Origin: Curvularia sp. ZM96
Lineage: Eukaryota > Ascomycota > Dothideomycetes > Pleosporales > Pleosporaceae
DNA: 64,000 nt
Direction of reading: 5' to 3'
NCBI GenBank assembly: GCA_022457065.1
Contig: JAJGBQ010000007.1
Coordinates: forward strand, 2,692,501-2,756,500
The stretch's first letter is position 1; the number at the start of each line of letters is the position of its first letter. Below are positions 36,106-47,778 of the stretch, piece after piece. The position numbers and the translations under genes were made by a program. Below the pieces are notes generated by a model. That model did no database searches. It was not told the DNA's origin and saw only the letters and a list, made by a program, of their open reading frames with translations.

Positions 36106-36924
36106 ATTAAGAGTAGATCTTAAGTAGAAGTAATATAAGACTTCTAGTATTAAGACTCTAAGGTTAGTTTTCGCGAATAAAGTAATAGAGTAATATAAAT
36201 AGTATCTCTATAAGTAACTCTTATATTATACTTATACTTATAACTTAAGTTAAATATATTAAGCTATAAAGGCTTAATACCTAATACCTAATTAGACTGG
36301 TAAATCGGGTTATTCGCTAGGGCTATCGATTATCTTGGCTAATACTAGTCCAAATCGGGTAATTCTGACGTCATTTTAAAACTAGCACTCTAATCTAGAT
36401 ATTACTAATATATTATTTTAGTCTATCTCTAATAGTTTTAGTGCTAGAGCTAAAAAAGAGGCTAAAAAGGGGGTATACCCGACTCATAACCCAACCCAGG
36501 GGCTAAGAAACGGGCTATTAAATAACTTTTAAACTAAGCTAGATACGGCTTAGCTTTGTATTACATGATAGAATGCGCTAGTTTAGGGCATTCAAATAAC
36601 GTCATAATTACCCGATTTAGACTAGTCCTTGATGAGATATTGATGAAAGAAGAAAAGTGGGTCATAACCCGTTTACCAGTCTATACCTAATACTTATAAT
36701 ACTCGTAACTCTTAGTTAGAGAAGCCTAAGAATAGCTTAGTAGCTTATATACGAGAAGCTTTCCTCTATAGCTTATATACAAGAAGTCTACTAAGACTCT
36801 TTCTCGTGTATAGAGGTCTAAGGAGGTCACGTGACACTAACCCCCGCGTTACATATGGCCGGGCGACTAGTTATCACTACTTCTTAACTTAACCACCGTG
36901 CCTCCTTCCTTTAGGTTCGTAACA
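36106..36924 (-). repeat. LTR3 in minus orientation, interrupted by a hAT-like MITE
   Basis: Reverse complement of LTR3, starting TATTAAGAGTAG and ending GGTTCGTAACA. Net length about 420 bp after removing the 391-bp MITE and its 8-bp duplication. It acts as 5' LTR to the gag remnant on its left. Confidence 0.78.
36293..36683. mobile_element. hAT-like MITE, copy 1
   Basis: 391 bp, ends TAGACTGGTAAA and TTTACCAGTCTA, flanked by an 8-bp duplication TACCTAAT (36285-36292, 36684-36691). The 8-bp duplication and end sequence fit the hAT superfamily. There is no coding capacity. An identical-length copy sits at 54902-55292. Confidence 0.88.
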
Positions 36925-37099
36925 CTATTTTAAGCTTATCTATACGCGTAATAAACTACTCTATCTAGTATTTATCTAAAGACTAGCTATCTTATTTGCG
37001 TAGTAGTTTCTCTACTATATATACTACTTTATATTAATAGGAGGTAAATTCTTATAAGTCTAGATTAAGAATATATTATATAATAGTTTGCTCTTTAGA

Positions 37100-37570
37100 T
37101 ATTACACGGGGGTTCGCTATACTTATCTAGTCTCGGTCTAGGTTAGGGCGAGACTTGTATAAAGTATTCCGTGAGATTATTTTCTAGCGATTTATAGTAG
37201 AGAGAAGTTATAGAAGTTTAACTAAGTAAAGTAATAATTAATTCTATATTAAATAGAACAACTAAGTATTAATCTATATAAGAGAAGAACTTATAAGAGT
37301 TAACTATAACGAGTGTAATAATAAAATCTATCCTATTCTTATACCTATTGCTTCTAGTCCTACTATCCCATCCATCCCATCTTAGCGGGAGGTTTAGGAT
37401 GGCGATGCCATCCCTTCATGTACTGCCATCCCAGATAGCCAGCCTTGGCGGGATGACACATCACGTGACTCCAAGCCCCGCGATGGCCGTCACCTTTTGA
37501 CGCGGACGTGGTTGGTACTCAACCCCGTCATCCCGTATCAAGGAGAGAATCCTTCTTGTTACTTGTAACA
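37100..37570 (-). repeat. LTR (LTR1 type) with an unusual GC-rich centre
   Basis: Begins TATTACACGGGGG and ends TACTTGTAACA. Ends match other LTR1 copies, but the central 37370-37480 is GC-rich with CCATCCC repeats and not shared with them. No target duplication seen. Confidence 0.75.
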
Positions 37571-38246
37571 ATAACTCGTTAGTAGTAGTTATAGTCTCTA
37601 AGCGTTAGTTAAAGCTAAAATTCTTATAGTAGGGTAATAAAGAGTAGGTTACTAGTGTAGTTTTTATTAGCGCAGCTAGCTAGGCAATCTTACTTTTTAT
37701 TATCTTTTAAGGTAAGTACTACCTCTCTACCTAGTATAAGGAAGATAGCCTGCCTTAGAATTAGGTTATTAGAGTCTCTAAGAATAGTTAGATAATAGAT
37801 AAGCTTAGTATAAAGTAGCTAGAGCACTTTAACAAGTATATAAAAGAGTGTACTATTAGGACCTATTATCTACTTATTCTTAATAGCTATAAGAGCTATA
37901 ACTTCGTTAAATTTTAATAATACTGTAAGAAGGTAAAGATTATTACTCTCTATATACCTCTACACTCCTCCTACTTGCTATAGCTACTTAATATAGGCTA
38001 CTTTTCGTCTTTAAAGAGGACGTATAGGCGCTAAGCTAAGAATATAATGCGCAATAGAATTAACTATATTGCTAAGATAGAGTTCTTGCTAACTTTCTAG
38101 TAGGGCTATTATAGAACTATTACAAAGGAAAATATCTTAGGAGGGTTTTAAGGCGCTAGCTTAGTTCTATATAATCTAGAGGTAGTAATATTAAGGTTTA
38201 ATATTAAGCTACGCACGCTATTACTATCTACTATAGAAGATCTACC
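37571..38246 (+). mobile_element. Fragment of a family-2-like pogo transposase
   Basis: Aligns with the middle of copy M (DDE region: the segment before the LTR at 30968, through the PPHSSYLL-equivalent near 37960 and the FKGAGLV-equivalent near 38150). Both ends are cut by LTRs. RIP-decayed. Confidence 0.65.
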
Positions 38247-38713
38247 TGTTACGATCCTCAGGAACACGAGGGCACTCTGCTGCTCAAACTGTTAAGACGG
38301 TAACACACTAGACGGTAAATAAGCTACAAGAAACTAAGGCACTATACAAAGCTAAGCTAATTACGTAACTACTTATTATTAAGTAGCGCTTATTATTAAG
38401 CAAGACCTATAACGCTTACTAGTAAGCATCCTATAGCTACTTATAATAGGACAACGCTATTAGCTAAAGAAGTGCTTAGCACTAAGCACTATACTACTTA
38501 ATAGTAAGTAACTACATTCTTTAGTATATAGTAATAGATATTAAGCCCTTATAGCTTAATATATTTAACTTAAGTTACGAGTACAAGCATAATATAAGAG
38601 TTACTTATAGAGATACTATTTATATTACTCTATTACTTTATCTACAAAAACTAACTTTAGAGTCTTAACACTAGAAGTCTTATATTACTTCTACTCAAGA
38701 TCCACTCTTAACA
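38247..38713 (+). repeat. LTR3 copy
   Basis: 467 bp, TGTTACGATCC to CTCTTAACA. No matching 5-bp duplication (CTACC on the left, CATAT on the right), so it may be a recombined or partial copy. Confidence 0.75.
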
Positions 38714-40589
38714 CATATAACACGTCACGGTTTTAGAGCTATGGGCTTCACTGCTATCTCATGTCTCTTTGCTATAGAACAATTAACCTTGGTCTACAAG
38801 AGATGGCCTCACCTATCGTCTAGCACCTGCTACTTCTATGCTAGTTGCCCCTATCCCTCCGTGTCATCTGTGCACCTCTTACAATTACTACCTTCTTGTG
38901 TCGCCTTTTTGTTGCGCTGCTATTTGACTAGCATGAGTTTATTGGGAGTGCCTAATTAGATGCTTATTATAGCATTGGGGGCTACTGGATGAAATATGCA
39001 TTGAGGCATTAGAAGGCAAAACATGGTATACTGAGATTTGCAAATGAAAATGAGGAAGCGGAGTAAGGCCAGAGCCAGAATCTTGAGCCTTTCGAAGTTG
39101 ACTGTTCGAACCAGCATGAGGCGAGATTAGTACATTGGCGTTCTGACGCTGATGGGCGCCCAGCTCGAGCGTTGGATGGTCTTGGACGCTGGGATGGTCC
39201 CATCTTTTCCGATGCGAACAGGCGGGGTCTGTGCGTCGATCTTGTAATAAAATTTGATCCTGAGGGATCCACGCTACTCCTGAGGTTAGCGGACGAAGTC
39301 GACTGAGCGTTTGGTCATGCCTAAGGCAAGGACAGATGTTAGCTCTTCGCTATCTTGGCAAGGGGATGGCCTTTCCTTGACAGCATTGAGACGATATGGC
39401 ACCCACGGGGAACGAAAAGAAGGGTTGTAGGCTCGCAGACGTAGGCGGAGAAATTATACAGCCTGTTCAGAGCAAGAAAGTAAATCGTCAGAGCGGCGAG
39501 AAGGAGTACCGAGCAGCTGGAACCAGGGATTCAAGGGAAGTAGCCCCCATACAATGCAGAGAATGACGTATATACGAGCCAGTATATACGGGCCAGTAAG
39601 CATCGTCTTCTGCCCTACGGCGTATGGGAAAGAGGTGCAGTTAACCTCACTCTTGCTTATCGCGCCACCGCTCTATAGAAAACCGCTTACCACATCCGGC
39701 GCAAGCATTAAGTACTGCCCAAGCGTTATACTTGCAGAACGCGCCACCTTGCGACTCATAATGAGTCGCGTCGCAACATTCCACCTTCATTCGTCGCAAC
39801 GCGCTGACGGCTTACAGCGAGGGGTTCTTGACTGCTGCGCCGTCAGACTTCTGCATGGAGCTGCCTGGAGCTGCCCCACTCAGGCGCACGTCAACCACTT
39901 CACGGTGCGTATGCGCTTCTCATCGGTATCTTGTTTGAGCAAATGGCCCCCAAGAAAGGGCATCTTTTAGAGGCTAGAGCAGAGCATGCGACCCGAGGAA
40001 ATGGAGTGAAGCATGATTGACTGCTGCGTATAAGCCGAGTCAGCGGTGGAGCATGCGCAAGGGTCCCAGAGTTGAACGTGCCCTCACTAGCCACACCCGC
40101 TAATCTAGCAAAGGGCGTTGCAGCCTCTTAACTGCAGAGGAGCGTATAGGTGATGTGCGCGAACTACTCGTCGCCCGTTACCAGCCTGCCCTGACCAGCA
40201 TGTGCTCGTTGCGATTAATAGTGAAACCAAAGGCGGTACTAGTCTGTCAACAATAACTTCCGCTACGGCACTCTTTGCTGCGGACCGTCAAAATCCATCG
40301 CTGACACAAGTGCAAACACATCGCATCCACGCTGTCAGCGTATAACGACCTTGTGGCGGTGTTGCAGATCGTGCAGGCCAGTACAGGGGTTCCTTTTTTT
40401 TGCGCCAACGCCGGGTTGCTGAGGTTCTGGACACCCTGCTCTCACCGGCCTCTCTCGAAACGTGATTAGGTCGGGATATCCAAAGCAAGCGCGGATCTTT
40501 GCCACGGGTGTGGATAAGAATAAGAAGACAGCCAGTCCAGCCAGCTTCTCACTCACCAACCAAAAACAAACACTACATCCACCAAAATC
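38714..40589. other. Unique region upstream of the ABC transporter, no recognised gene
   Basis: Normal composition. Several frames of 60-140 codons (for example 39554-39970) lack homology and show no domain. The last few hundred bases, with pyrimidine-rich stretches before the start at 40590, are probably the promoter and leader of the transporter. Confidence 0.45.
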
Positions 40590-43187
40590 ATGGACCCTGA
40601 CTTATCTCCGCCTCCCTTCTATGCGACCATGAGGCTCCTAAGCTACATGCACGCTCCAACAGTCGGCTTCTATTACTTGGGAGCGTGTATGTTCAGCCTA
40701 TGCACCTTGCAGAAAACGCGAGTAGTACCCCACAAGAGGAGGATTAGTATATTGGCTTTTATGCTCACGATACTCTTTGCATATATTACAGAGGTTCTCT
40801 ACTATCTCAGCCAGTCAATAGCAAATTCCGAGTACACAGCTCCACAGTTCTTGGCGATACGATGTTTAAGTTCGATACTCGTCTGGGGCCCTCTGGTGTA
40901 TTTCTTGTGGTCAAGCAAATTGCTGCGTTGGCATGCCTACTTTGGAACATTCGTTCTACAGTTTGCGCTTGAGACGATGACTTGCTTGGTCATGGTTTCC
41001 ACCGAGTCAGAACAAGTTCGACAAAAGCATCCATCGTTGCTAATTAGCTATATTAGAGCTTTCACTTCGCTGCTCTTACTGGTCGATTCCCTCGTTATTC
41101 TCGTCACCAAACAGGCCGAAGCCAGCATGGACGAGGAGCGCCAGTCGCTCCTAGGCAAACCAGCAGATCATTCTCCAGCCCCAAGCATCAACGGAGGCTA
41201 TGGCGCCATCCCCCAAGACAATTTCAGCGACGATGAGGATGACTCAGAAGAAGATGACAAAGATGTCAAGGCGCAACAAGCCAAACGTTTTGAAAAGGAG
41301 GGTGGTTGGGTCGGCTACTTGAAGGGCTTCATGATATTTCTACCCTATCTATTCCCAACAAACGATTGGAAAGTCATGGCCTGTCTCGGTGTGCGACTTG
41401 TACACATGGTGCAAAAGCGTGTCTTTAACTTGCTCACGCCTCGACAGCTCGGTATTATCACCACTGAACTACAAAAAGCCTACGAGACGAAAAGTGGTGT
41501 CATGCCATGGAAGGACATTGGGCTCTGGGTACTATTCTCCTGGATTAACGGCTTTGCTGGGTTTGGAGTTATTGATGGCTTCGCAAATCTGTTCATCTCA
41601 AACTCTGCCTATCGTCGCATTACCTTGCTAGCTTACGAGCACGTGCTAGGTCTGTCTATGGACTTCCACACTTCAAAGGACTCGGGCGAGGTGCTAAAGG
41701 CTGTTGAGCAAGCGTCTTCACTAAACACGCTTGTCGAAATGATCCTGTTTGATATTATGCCAATCTTTCTGGATCTCTTTGTCGCCGTATACTACGTGGC
41801 TTACTTATTCGATGCATACATGGCATTTATTGTCCTGTTTATGGGCCTAGGATACTTTGCAACTGGAATCTTCTTTACGACGCTATCCCAACCCAAGCGA
41901 CGTGTCTACGTTGAGAGGCAACGGACAGAAAGCTCTACAGTTAATGAGACAGTACATAATTGGCAGACAGTTGCTTACTTTAATCGTTTGGCATTTGAAT
42001 ATAAGCGCTATGCCGAGAATATTGTCAATACTATCTCAGCACACTACTCGTACTACTTCAGGTCCATGGGCGGACATGCTGCGCAAGATTTTTTAACTGA
42101 AGTTGGTTTCGCTGGCGCCTGCGTCTTCGGCATGACGCAGATCGTTACCGGACGAAAGCCAGTTGGCAACCTAGTCACACTTATCATGTACTGGGAAACA
42201 ATGACTACGCCACTTTACGTTCTCTCATCTAGCTACCGGCAAATTACTAGCTCTCTAATCGACGCTGAACGCCTGCTTCAGCTGCTGAACACCAAGCCCA
42301 GTGTGGCGGACCAGGAAAGCGCTCAGGACGTTGTTGTGCACACTGGCGAAATAGAATTCAAGAATGTCGACTTCTACTACGACGAACGCAAGCCCATTAT
42401 CAAAAATGTAAGCCTTAAAGCTTCAGGCGGTCAGACTATCGCCTTTGTTGGCGAGACGGGTGGCGGAAAGTCCACCATGCTCAAACTCCTCTTCCGCTTC
42501 TACGATGTGACTGGCGGCTCGATCATGATTGATGGACAAGATATCCGCTCAGTAACCCAGGCTAGCCTTCGCGACGCCCTAGGCCTCGTACCCCAGGACC
42601 CCGTTTTGTTCAATCAAACTATACGACAAAACATCCGCTACGCCAAACTCGAAGCCACCAACGCTGAGATTGAAGACGCCTGCCGTGCCGCCGCCATACA
42701 CGACGACATTGTTGGGTTCCCAGACGGTTACGATTCCAAAGTAGGCGAGCGCGGCGTACGGTTGTCGGGAGGACAACTACAACGCATAGCCATTGCCCGC
42801 GTGCTCCTTAAGAACCCCAAAATCGCCCTGCTAGACGAAGCAACATCAGCGATTGATTCTTCCATTGAAGCACTCATTCAGCAAGCCTTCCACAAACTAA
42901 GTCAAGGTCGCACAATATTTGTAATTGCACACAGACTAAGCACGATTGCAGACGCAGATCAGATCTTGGTGGTGGAGAAGGGCGAGATCATTGAGAGAGG
43001 AAGACATGAAGAGCTGCTGCGGATTGAAGGAGGCAAGTATGCAGAACTGTGGAGAAAGCAGACAGCAGGGCATTCGGCAAAGGATGTGGTTGTTGGCGAT
43101 GAGAAGATTCAGGGAGGAGACAAGGCAACAAGTTCGGCGACGGATAGTAACAACGTGAAGGGAGGTAACAGCATACGGCGCAAATAA
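40590..43187 (+). CDS. ABC half-transporter, HMT1/ABCB6 type, intronless
   Basis: 865 residues in a single exon. N-terminal membrane region of about five helices (residues about 10-180), an acidic linker rich in D/E (about 205-235), an ABC type 1 transmembrane domain (about 295-560), then one nucleotide-binding domain: Walker A GETGGGKST (621-629, where GETGSGKST is common), signature LSGGQLQRIA (725 on), Walker B IALLDEAT (D749, E750) and H-loop HRLS (H781). This layout (extra N-terminal helices, TMD, NBD) matches fungal HMT1-type vacuolar transporters and mammalian ABCB6, which work as homodimers and export phytochelatin, glutathione conjugates or porphyrins. The substrate here is unknown. 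ATG at 40590 follows an A-rich leader (CACCAAAATC). No RIP damage. Confidence 0.92.
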   Translation: MDPDLSPPPFYATMRLLSYMHAPTVGFYYLGACMFSLCTLQKTRVVPHKRRISILAFMLTILFAYITEVLYYLSQSIANSEYTAPQFLAIRCLSSILVWGPLVYFLWSSKLLRWHAYFGTFVLQFALETMTCLVMVSTESEQVRQKHPSLLISYIRAFTSLLLLVDSLVILVTKQAEASMDEERQSLLGKPADHSPAPSINGGYGAIPQDNFSDDEDDSEEDDKDVKAQQAKRFEKEGGWVGYLKGFMIFLPYLFPTNDWKVMACLGVRLVHMVQKRVFNLLTPRQLGIITTELQKAYETKSGVMPWKDIGLWVLFSWINGFAGFGVIDGFANLFISNSAYRRITLLAYEHVLGLSMDFHTSKDSGEVLKAVEQASSLNTLVEMILFDIMPIFLDLFVAVYYVAYLFDAYMAFIVLFMGLGYFATGIFFTTLSQPKRRVYVERQRTESSTVNETVHNWQTVAYFNRLAFEYKRYAENIVNTISAHYSYYFRSMGGHAAQDFLTEVGFAGACVFGMTQIVTGRKPVGNLVTLIMYWETMTTPLYVLSSSYRQITSSLIDAERLLQLLNTKPSVADQESAQDVVVHTGEIEFKNVDFYYDERKPIIKNVSLKASGGQTIAFVGETGGGKSTMLKLLFRFYDVTGGSIMIDGQDIRSVTQASLRDALGLVPQDPVLFNQTIRQNIRYAKLEATNAEIEDACRAAAIHDDIVGFPDGYDSKVGERGVRLSGGQLQRIAIARVLLKNPKIALLDEATSAIDSSIEALIQQAFHKLSQGRTIFVIAHRLSTIADADQILVVEKGEIIERGRHEELLRIEGGKYAELWRKQTAGHSAKDVVVGDEKIQGGDKATSSATDSNNVKGGNSIRRK

Positions 43188-43839
43188 AGATGATAGAAAA
43201 GGAACACTGTGTGAATAAACTACGGCGTACTGGGGATCCAGCTTCATTTTCGAGACTTGTAAGATAATACCAAAAGAGAAGGAGAATAAATACAACAAGA
43301 ATGTGAAGGGCTGCGCCCAGGTACCCTACTAAGAAGATCACATGACAATAGAACACGTGACTTATACTAGTCACGTGGCTTTCTCTCACTCTATAACACG
43401 ATGAAACGGAGTCAGTTTTATTGAAATGTATTGAAATGTACTGCAAAGCTAAGAATCGTGCATAGACATTTTAAATTAGTTTTATTAAAACTTTAGAGTT
43501 AGTTTCTTTGCTCTTAACAACTCTTAAAATTGATATAATTAGAACTAGACCAATAGTAGGTATACGTCTAAATATATTAGGATAGGCAATTCTTGCCAGG
43601 ATATGCAAAAATTCTGGCCCGTGCGGGACTAAGAATTGCATTTCTAGTAGTACTAGATTAGGACTAGCCTAGACACTATATATAATTAGGAAGCTACTAG
43701 AAATTAGAAAATATACTAGGTTAGGAGTTTTTTTATTCATAGTAATTAATACTTTCCTAATTAGGTAGGTTTAAGTAACATGTATACTAGCTAAGGACTA
43801 AGATTTAAGTTAAGTACTAAGTACTAAGTTTTAAGTTAA
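43188..43839. other. 3' flank of the ABC gene, then AT-rich sequence
   Basis: Includes the transporter's 3' untranslated region and, from about 43450, AT-rich repeat-like DNA. A sequence at 43385-43452 is inverted and similar at 50055-50117 (see findings). Confidence 0.5.
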
Positions 43840-44026
43840 TATTAAGAGTGGATCTTAAGTGGAAGTAATATAAGACTTCTAGTATTAAGGCTCTAAGATT
43901 AGTTTTTATAGATAAAGTAATAGAGTAATATAAATAATATCTCTATAAGTAACTTTTATATTATACTTATAGTTATAACTTAAGTTAAATATATTAAGCT
44001 ATAAGAGCTTAATATCTAATACTATA
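43840..44026 (-). repeat. LTR3 fragment left of transposon E
   Basis: About 185 bp of LTR3 in minus orientation, starting TATTAAGAGTGG, cut by the insertion of transposon E at the TA of 44025-44026. The rest is not found intact on the far side. Confidence 0.7.
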
Positions 44027-45871
44027 ACGTGGTTCACAAGCGAGCGCGCCACCCAAGCGAGCGCGCCGCTTTACACCAGCGCGTCGACTTCGAGGCGTTA
44101 TCACGTAATGTCTCAACAACGTACTACCCAAACTTTCTATACTGAATCAGACCTACAACTTGCTCTTTTTGATTTCAAATCCCAACGTGTTAAAAGTCAG
44201 AGACGTGCTGCAGCGATCTACAACGTCCCACGAAGAACGCTCCAGCGTAGAGACGCTGGGACACGCTTCCGACGCGACTGCGAAGCGAATTCAAAGCGCC
44301 TGAACAGACTAGAAGAGGGGGCTATAGTTAGGCGTATTCTTGAGGAGTCTGCGCGAGGATTTGCGCCTACAAAGCCTGACGTTCGAGTAATAGCTGATAA
44401 ACTATTGCATGAACGTGGGAGTAACCCTGTTGGCAAGAACTGGATTGACAACTTTGTCAAGCGAACCCCTGAGCTCCGCACGCGCTGGAGCCGTCCCTAT
44501 GATTACTAGCGAGCTACCTGCGAGAACCTAGCGGCTATCCAGCGCTGGTTCGACTTAGTCCAGGCAACAAAGTAGAAGTGGGGTATTGTGGACGACGATA
44601 TCTATAACTTTGACGAAACTGGCTTTATGATGGGCAAGATTTTATCACAGTTAGTTATCACAGGCTTAGAGGGATATGGCAAAAAGAAGCGGATATAGCC
44701 AGGTAACCGTGAGTGGGTTACTGTGATCCAAGGCGTGGGCGCGTCGGGTCGCCGGCTACCCCCCTTTATTGTCTTTGCAGGCAAGGTGCTTATCGACGTC
44801 TGGTTCAAAGACCTACCTACTGACTGGGTCCTTGAAGTCAGTCCTAATGGTTGGACGAATAATCAGCTTGCTCTTGCGTGGTTAGAGCACTTTGACACCC
44901 ATACTAAGAGGCAGACTATGGGTGGGTATCGACTGCTTATTATCGACGGCTATGAGAGCCACTGCTCCGTCGATTTTTAAGATCTTTGTAAGGAGAAGAA
45001 TATTGTTCTTCTCTGCATGCCTGCGCACTCGTCTCACCTATTGTAGCCCCTTGATGTCGCCTGCTTCTCGCCGTTGAAGCGCAAGTATGGCGACTCGATC
45101 TTAGGCTTGGCACGTAACCGCACTAGCTATATTAGTAAGGAGACCTTCCTACTAGCCTTTAAGGCTGCTTTTGAGCAGTCTATTACGAAGGAGAATATCT
45201 AAGCTGGCTTTAGAGGCGCTGGTCTAGTCCTACACGACCTATAGGCTGTGCTATTAAAGCTTGATGTGGTGGTGTAGACACCACATCAATTACCGCGACG
45301 GGCAGCTGCCTGGGAGGCGCAGACACCACGCAACGCACGCGAGGTCGAGGCTTAAATTGGTCTTATTTAATAGAGCGTGAGAAAGCGCCGTAGGTCTTCT
45401 GCTAATTTACTTACTGAGTAGATTGCGTAGTTGAGTAAGGGCTTAGTAAATAGCACATAAAATAACGCTTATAATAGAAGAAATGAGTACACTTCAAGTA
45501 GCTCTAGACAAATTAAATAAGCGTAAGAGCCGCAAGCGGCGATACGTACGGACAGAAGAGACTCTTACTGTAGGCGAGGTACAAGAAGTATTAGCTGAAT
45601 AGGCGGGTAGCAGTCGTGGCGATGGTGAGAGCGCGTCGAAGAGGGTGCGAGGAGAGAGGCGGTGCGGACGTTGTAAGTAGACTGGGCATAACGCTCGTAC
45701 CTGCGTAGTTGAAATAGATAGTGCAAGTGATAGTGGTGATTCTAATAATTAATTTAGTATACTGCGATAGTTTATTGACTGGGATAAGAATGCGTGATAA
45801 CGCCTCGAAGTCGACGCGCTGGTAGGGCGTGAGCCACTCACTTGGGTGAGCCACTCACTTGTGAACCACGT
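44027..45871 (+). mobile_element. Pogo-like transposon E (family 1) with mismatched ends
   Basis: 1845 bp, TA-flanked. Left end iterons CAAGCGAGCGCGCCACC and CAAGCGAGCGCGCCGCT; right end iterons are of a different type, CAAGTGAGTGGCTCACC, as in transposon D. Interior nearly identical to F. Confidence 0.9.
44108..45752 (+). pseudogene. Family 1 transposase of E, with stops and a small deletion
   Basis: Starts MSQQRTT; psq helix VPRRTLQRRDAGTR, unlike the helix of B or C. The first 133 codons are open, then TAG stops in place of CAG or TGG occur at about 44507, 44573 and 44697, and more follow. The DDE block 44723-44980 is open again. About 2 nt are missing relative to C, near 45440. The A-run that is shortened in B and F has the full five As here. 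Confidence 0.82.
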
Positions 45872-45932
45872 TATATAGAATACTATAATATACTATAGAC
45901 TAGTATAGAATATAAAACATTCTTTAGATATA

Positions 45933-47776
45933 ACGTGGTTCACAAGCGAGCGCGCCACCCAAGCGAGCGCGCCGCTTTACACCAGCGCGTCGACTTCGAG
46001 GCGTTATCACGCATTCTTATCCCAGTCAATAAACTATCGCAGTATACTAAATTAATTATTAGAATCACCACTATCACTTGCACTATCTATTTCAACTACG
46101 CAGGTACGAGCGTTATGCCCAGTCTACTTACAACGTCCGCACCGCCTCTCTCCTCGCACCCTCTTCGACGCGCTCTCACCATCGCCACGACTGCTACCCG
46201 CCTATTCAGCTAATACTTCTTGTACCTCGCCTACAGTAAGAGTCTCTTCTGTCCGTACGTATCGCCGCTTGCGGCTCTTACGCTTATTTAATTTGTCTAG
46301 AGCTACTTGAAGTGTACTCATTTCTTCTATTATAAGCGTTATTTTATGTGCTATTTACTAAGCCCCCTTACTCAACTACGCAATCTACTCAGTAAGTAAA
46401 TTAGCAGAAGACCTACGGCGCTTTCTCACGCTCTATTAAATAAGACCAATTTAAGCCTCGACCTCGCGTGCGTTGCGTGGTGTCTGCGCCTCCCAGGCAG
46501 CTGCCCGTCGCGGTAATTGATGTGGTGTCTACACCACCACATCAAGCTTTAATAGCACAGCCTATAGGTCGTGTAGGACTAGACCAGCGCCTCTAAAGCC
46601 AGCTTAGATATTCTCCTTCGTAATAGACTGCTCAAAAGCAGCCTTAAAGGCTAGTAGGAAGGTCTCCTTACTAATATAGCTAGTGCGGTTACGTGCCAAG
46701 CCTAAGATCGAGTCGCCATACTTGCGCTTCAACGGCGAGAAGCAGGCGACATCAAGGGGCTACAATAGGTGAGACGAGTGCGCAGGCATGCAGAGAAGAA
46801 CAATATTCTTCTCCTTACAAAGATCTTAAAAATCGACGGAGCAGTGGCTCTCATAGCCGTCGATAATAAGCAGTCGATACCCACCCATAGTCTGCCTCTT
46901 AGTATGGGTGTCAAAGTGCTCTAACCACGCAAGAGCAAGCTGATTATTCGTCCAACCATTAGGACTGACTTCAAGGACCCAGTCAGTAGGCAGGTCTTTG
47001 AACCAGACGTCGATAAGCACCTTGCCTGCAAAGACAATGAAGGGGGGTAGCCGGCGACCCGACGCGCCCACGCCTTGGATCACAGTAACCCACTCACGGT
47101 TACCTGGCTGTATCCGCTTCTTTTGCCATATCCCTCTGAGCCTGTGATAACTAACTGTGATAAAATCTTGCCCATCATAAAGCCAGTTTCGTCAAAGTTA
47201 TAGATATCGTCGTCCACAATACCCCACTTCTGCTTTGTTGCCTGGACTAAGTCGAACCAGCGCTGGATAGCCGCTGGGTTCTCGCAGGTAGCTCGCTGGT
47301 GATCATAGGGACGGCTCCAGCGCGTGCGGAGCTCAGGGGTTCGCTTGACAAAGTTGTCAATCCAGTTCTTGCCAACAGGGTTACTCCCACGTTCATGCAA
47401 TAGTTTATCAGCCATTACTCGAACGTCAGGCTTTGTAGGCGCAAATTCTCGCGCAGACTCCTCAAGAATACGCCTAACTATAGCCCTCTTCTAGTCTGTT
47501 CAGGCGCTTTGAATTCGCTTCGCAGTCGCGTCGGAAGCGTGTCCCAGCGTCTCTACGCTAGAGCGTTCTTCGTGGGACGTTGTAGATCGCTGCAGCACGT
47601 CTCTGACTTTTAACACGTTGGGATTTGAAATCAAAAAGAGCAAGTTGTAGGTCTGATTCAGTATAGAAAGTTTGGGTAGTACGTTGTTGAGACATTACGT
47701 GATAACGCCTCGAAGTCGACGCGCTGGTGTAAAGCGGCGCGCTCGCTTGGGTGGCGCGCTCGCTTGTGAACCACGT
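45933..47776 (-). mobile_element. Pogo-like transposon F (family 1), inverted near-copy of E
   Basis: 1844 bp, TA-flanked. Both ends carry the same iterons CAAGCGAGCGCGCCACC and CAAGCGAGCGCGCCGCT. Nearly identical to E but in opposite orientation, 61 bp away. The transposase (about 46052-47695, minus strand) has the shortened A-run frameshift near 47120 and shares several nonsense changes with E. Confidence 0.9.
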
Positions 47777-47778
47777 TA

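Noticed and set aside
39554..39970. 138-codon frame upstream of the ABC gene as a gene
   Set aside because: No domain or family resemblance and overlapping frames of similar length on the other strand.
45874..45930. Spacer between E and F as a functional sequence
   Set aside because: It resembles the AT-rich middle of LTR3 (compare 35238-35290) and has no other signal.
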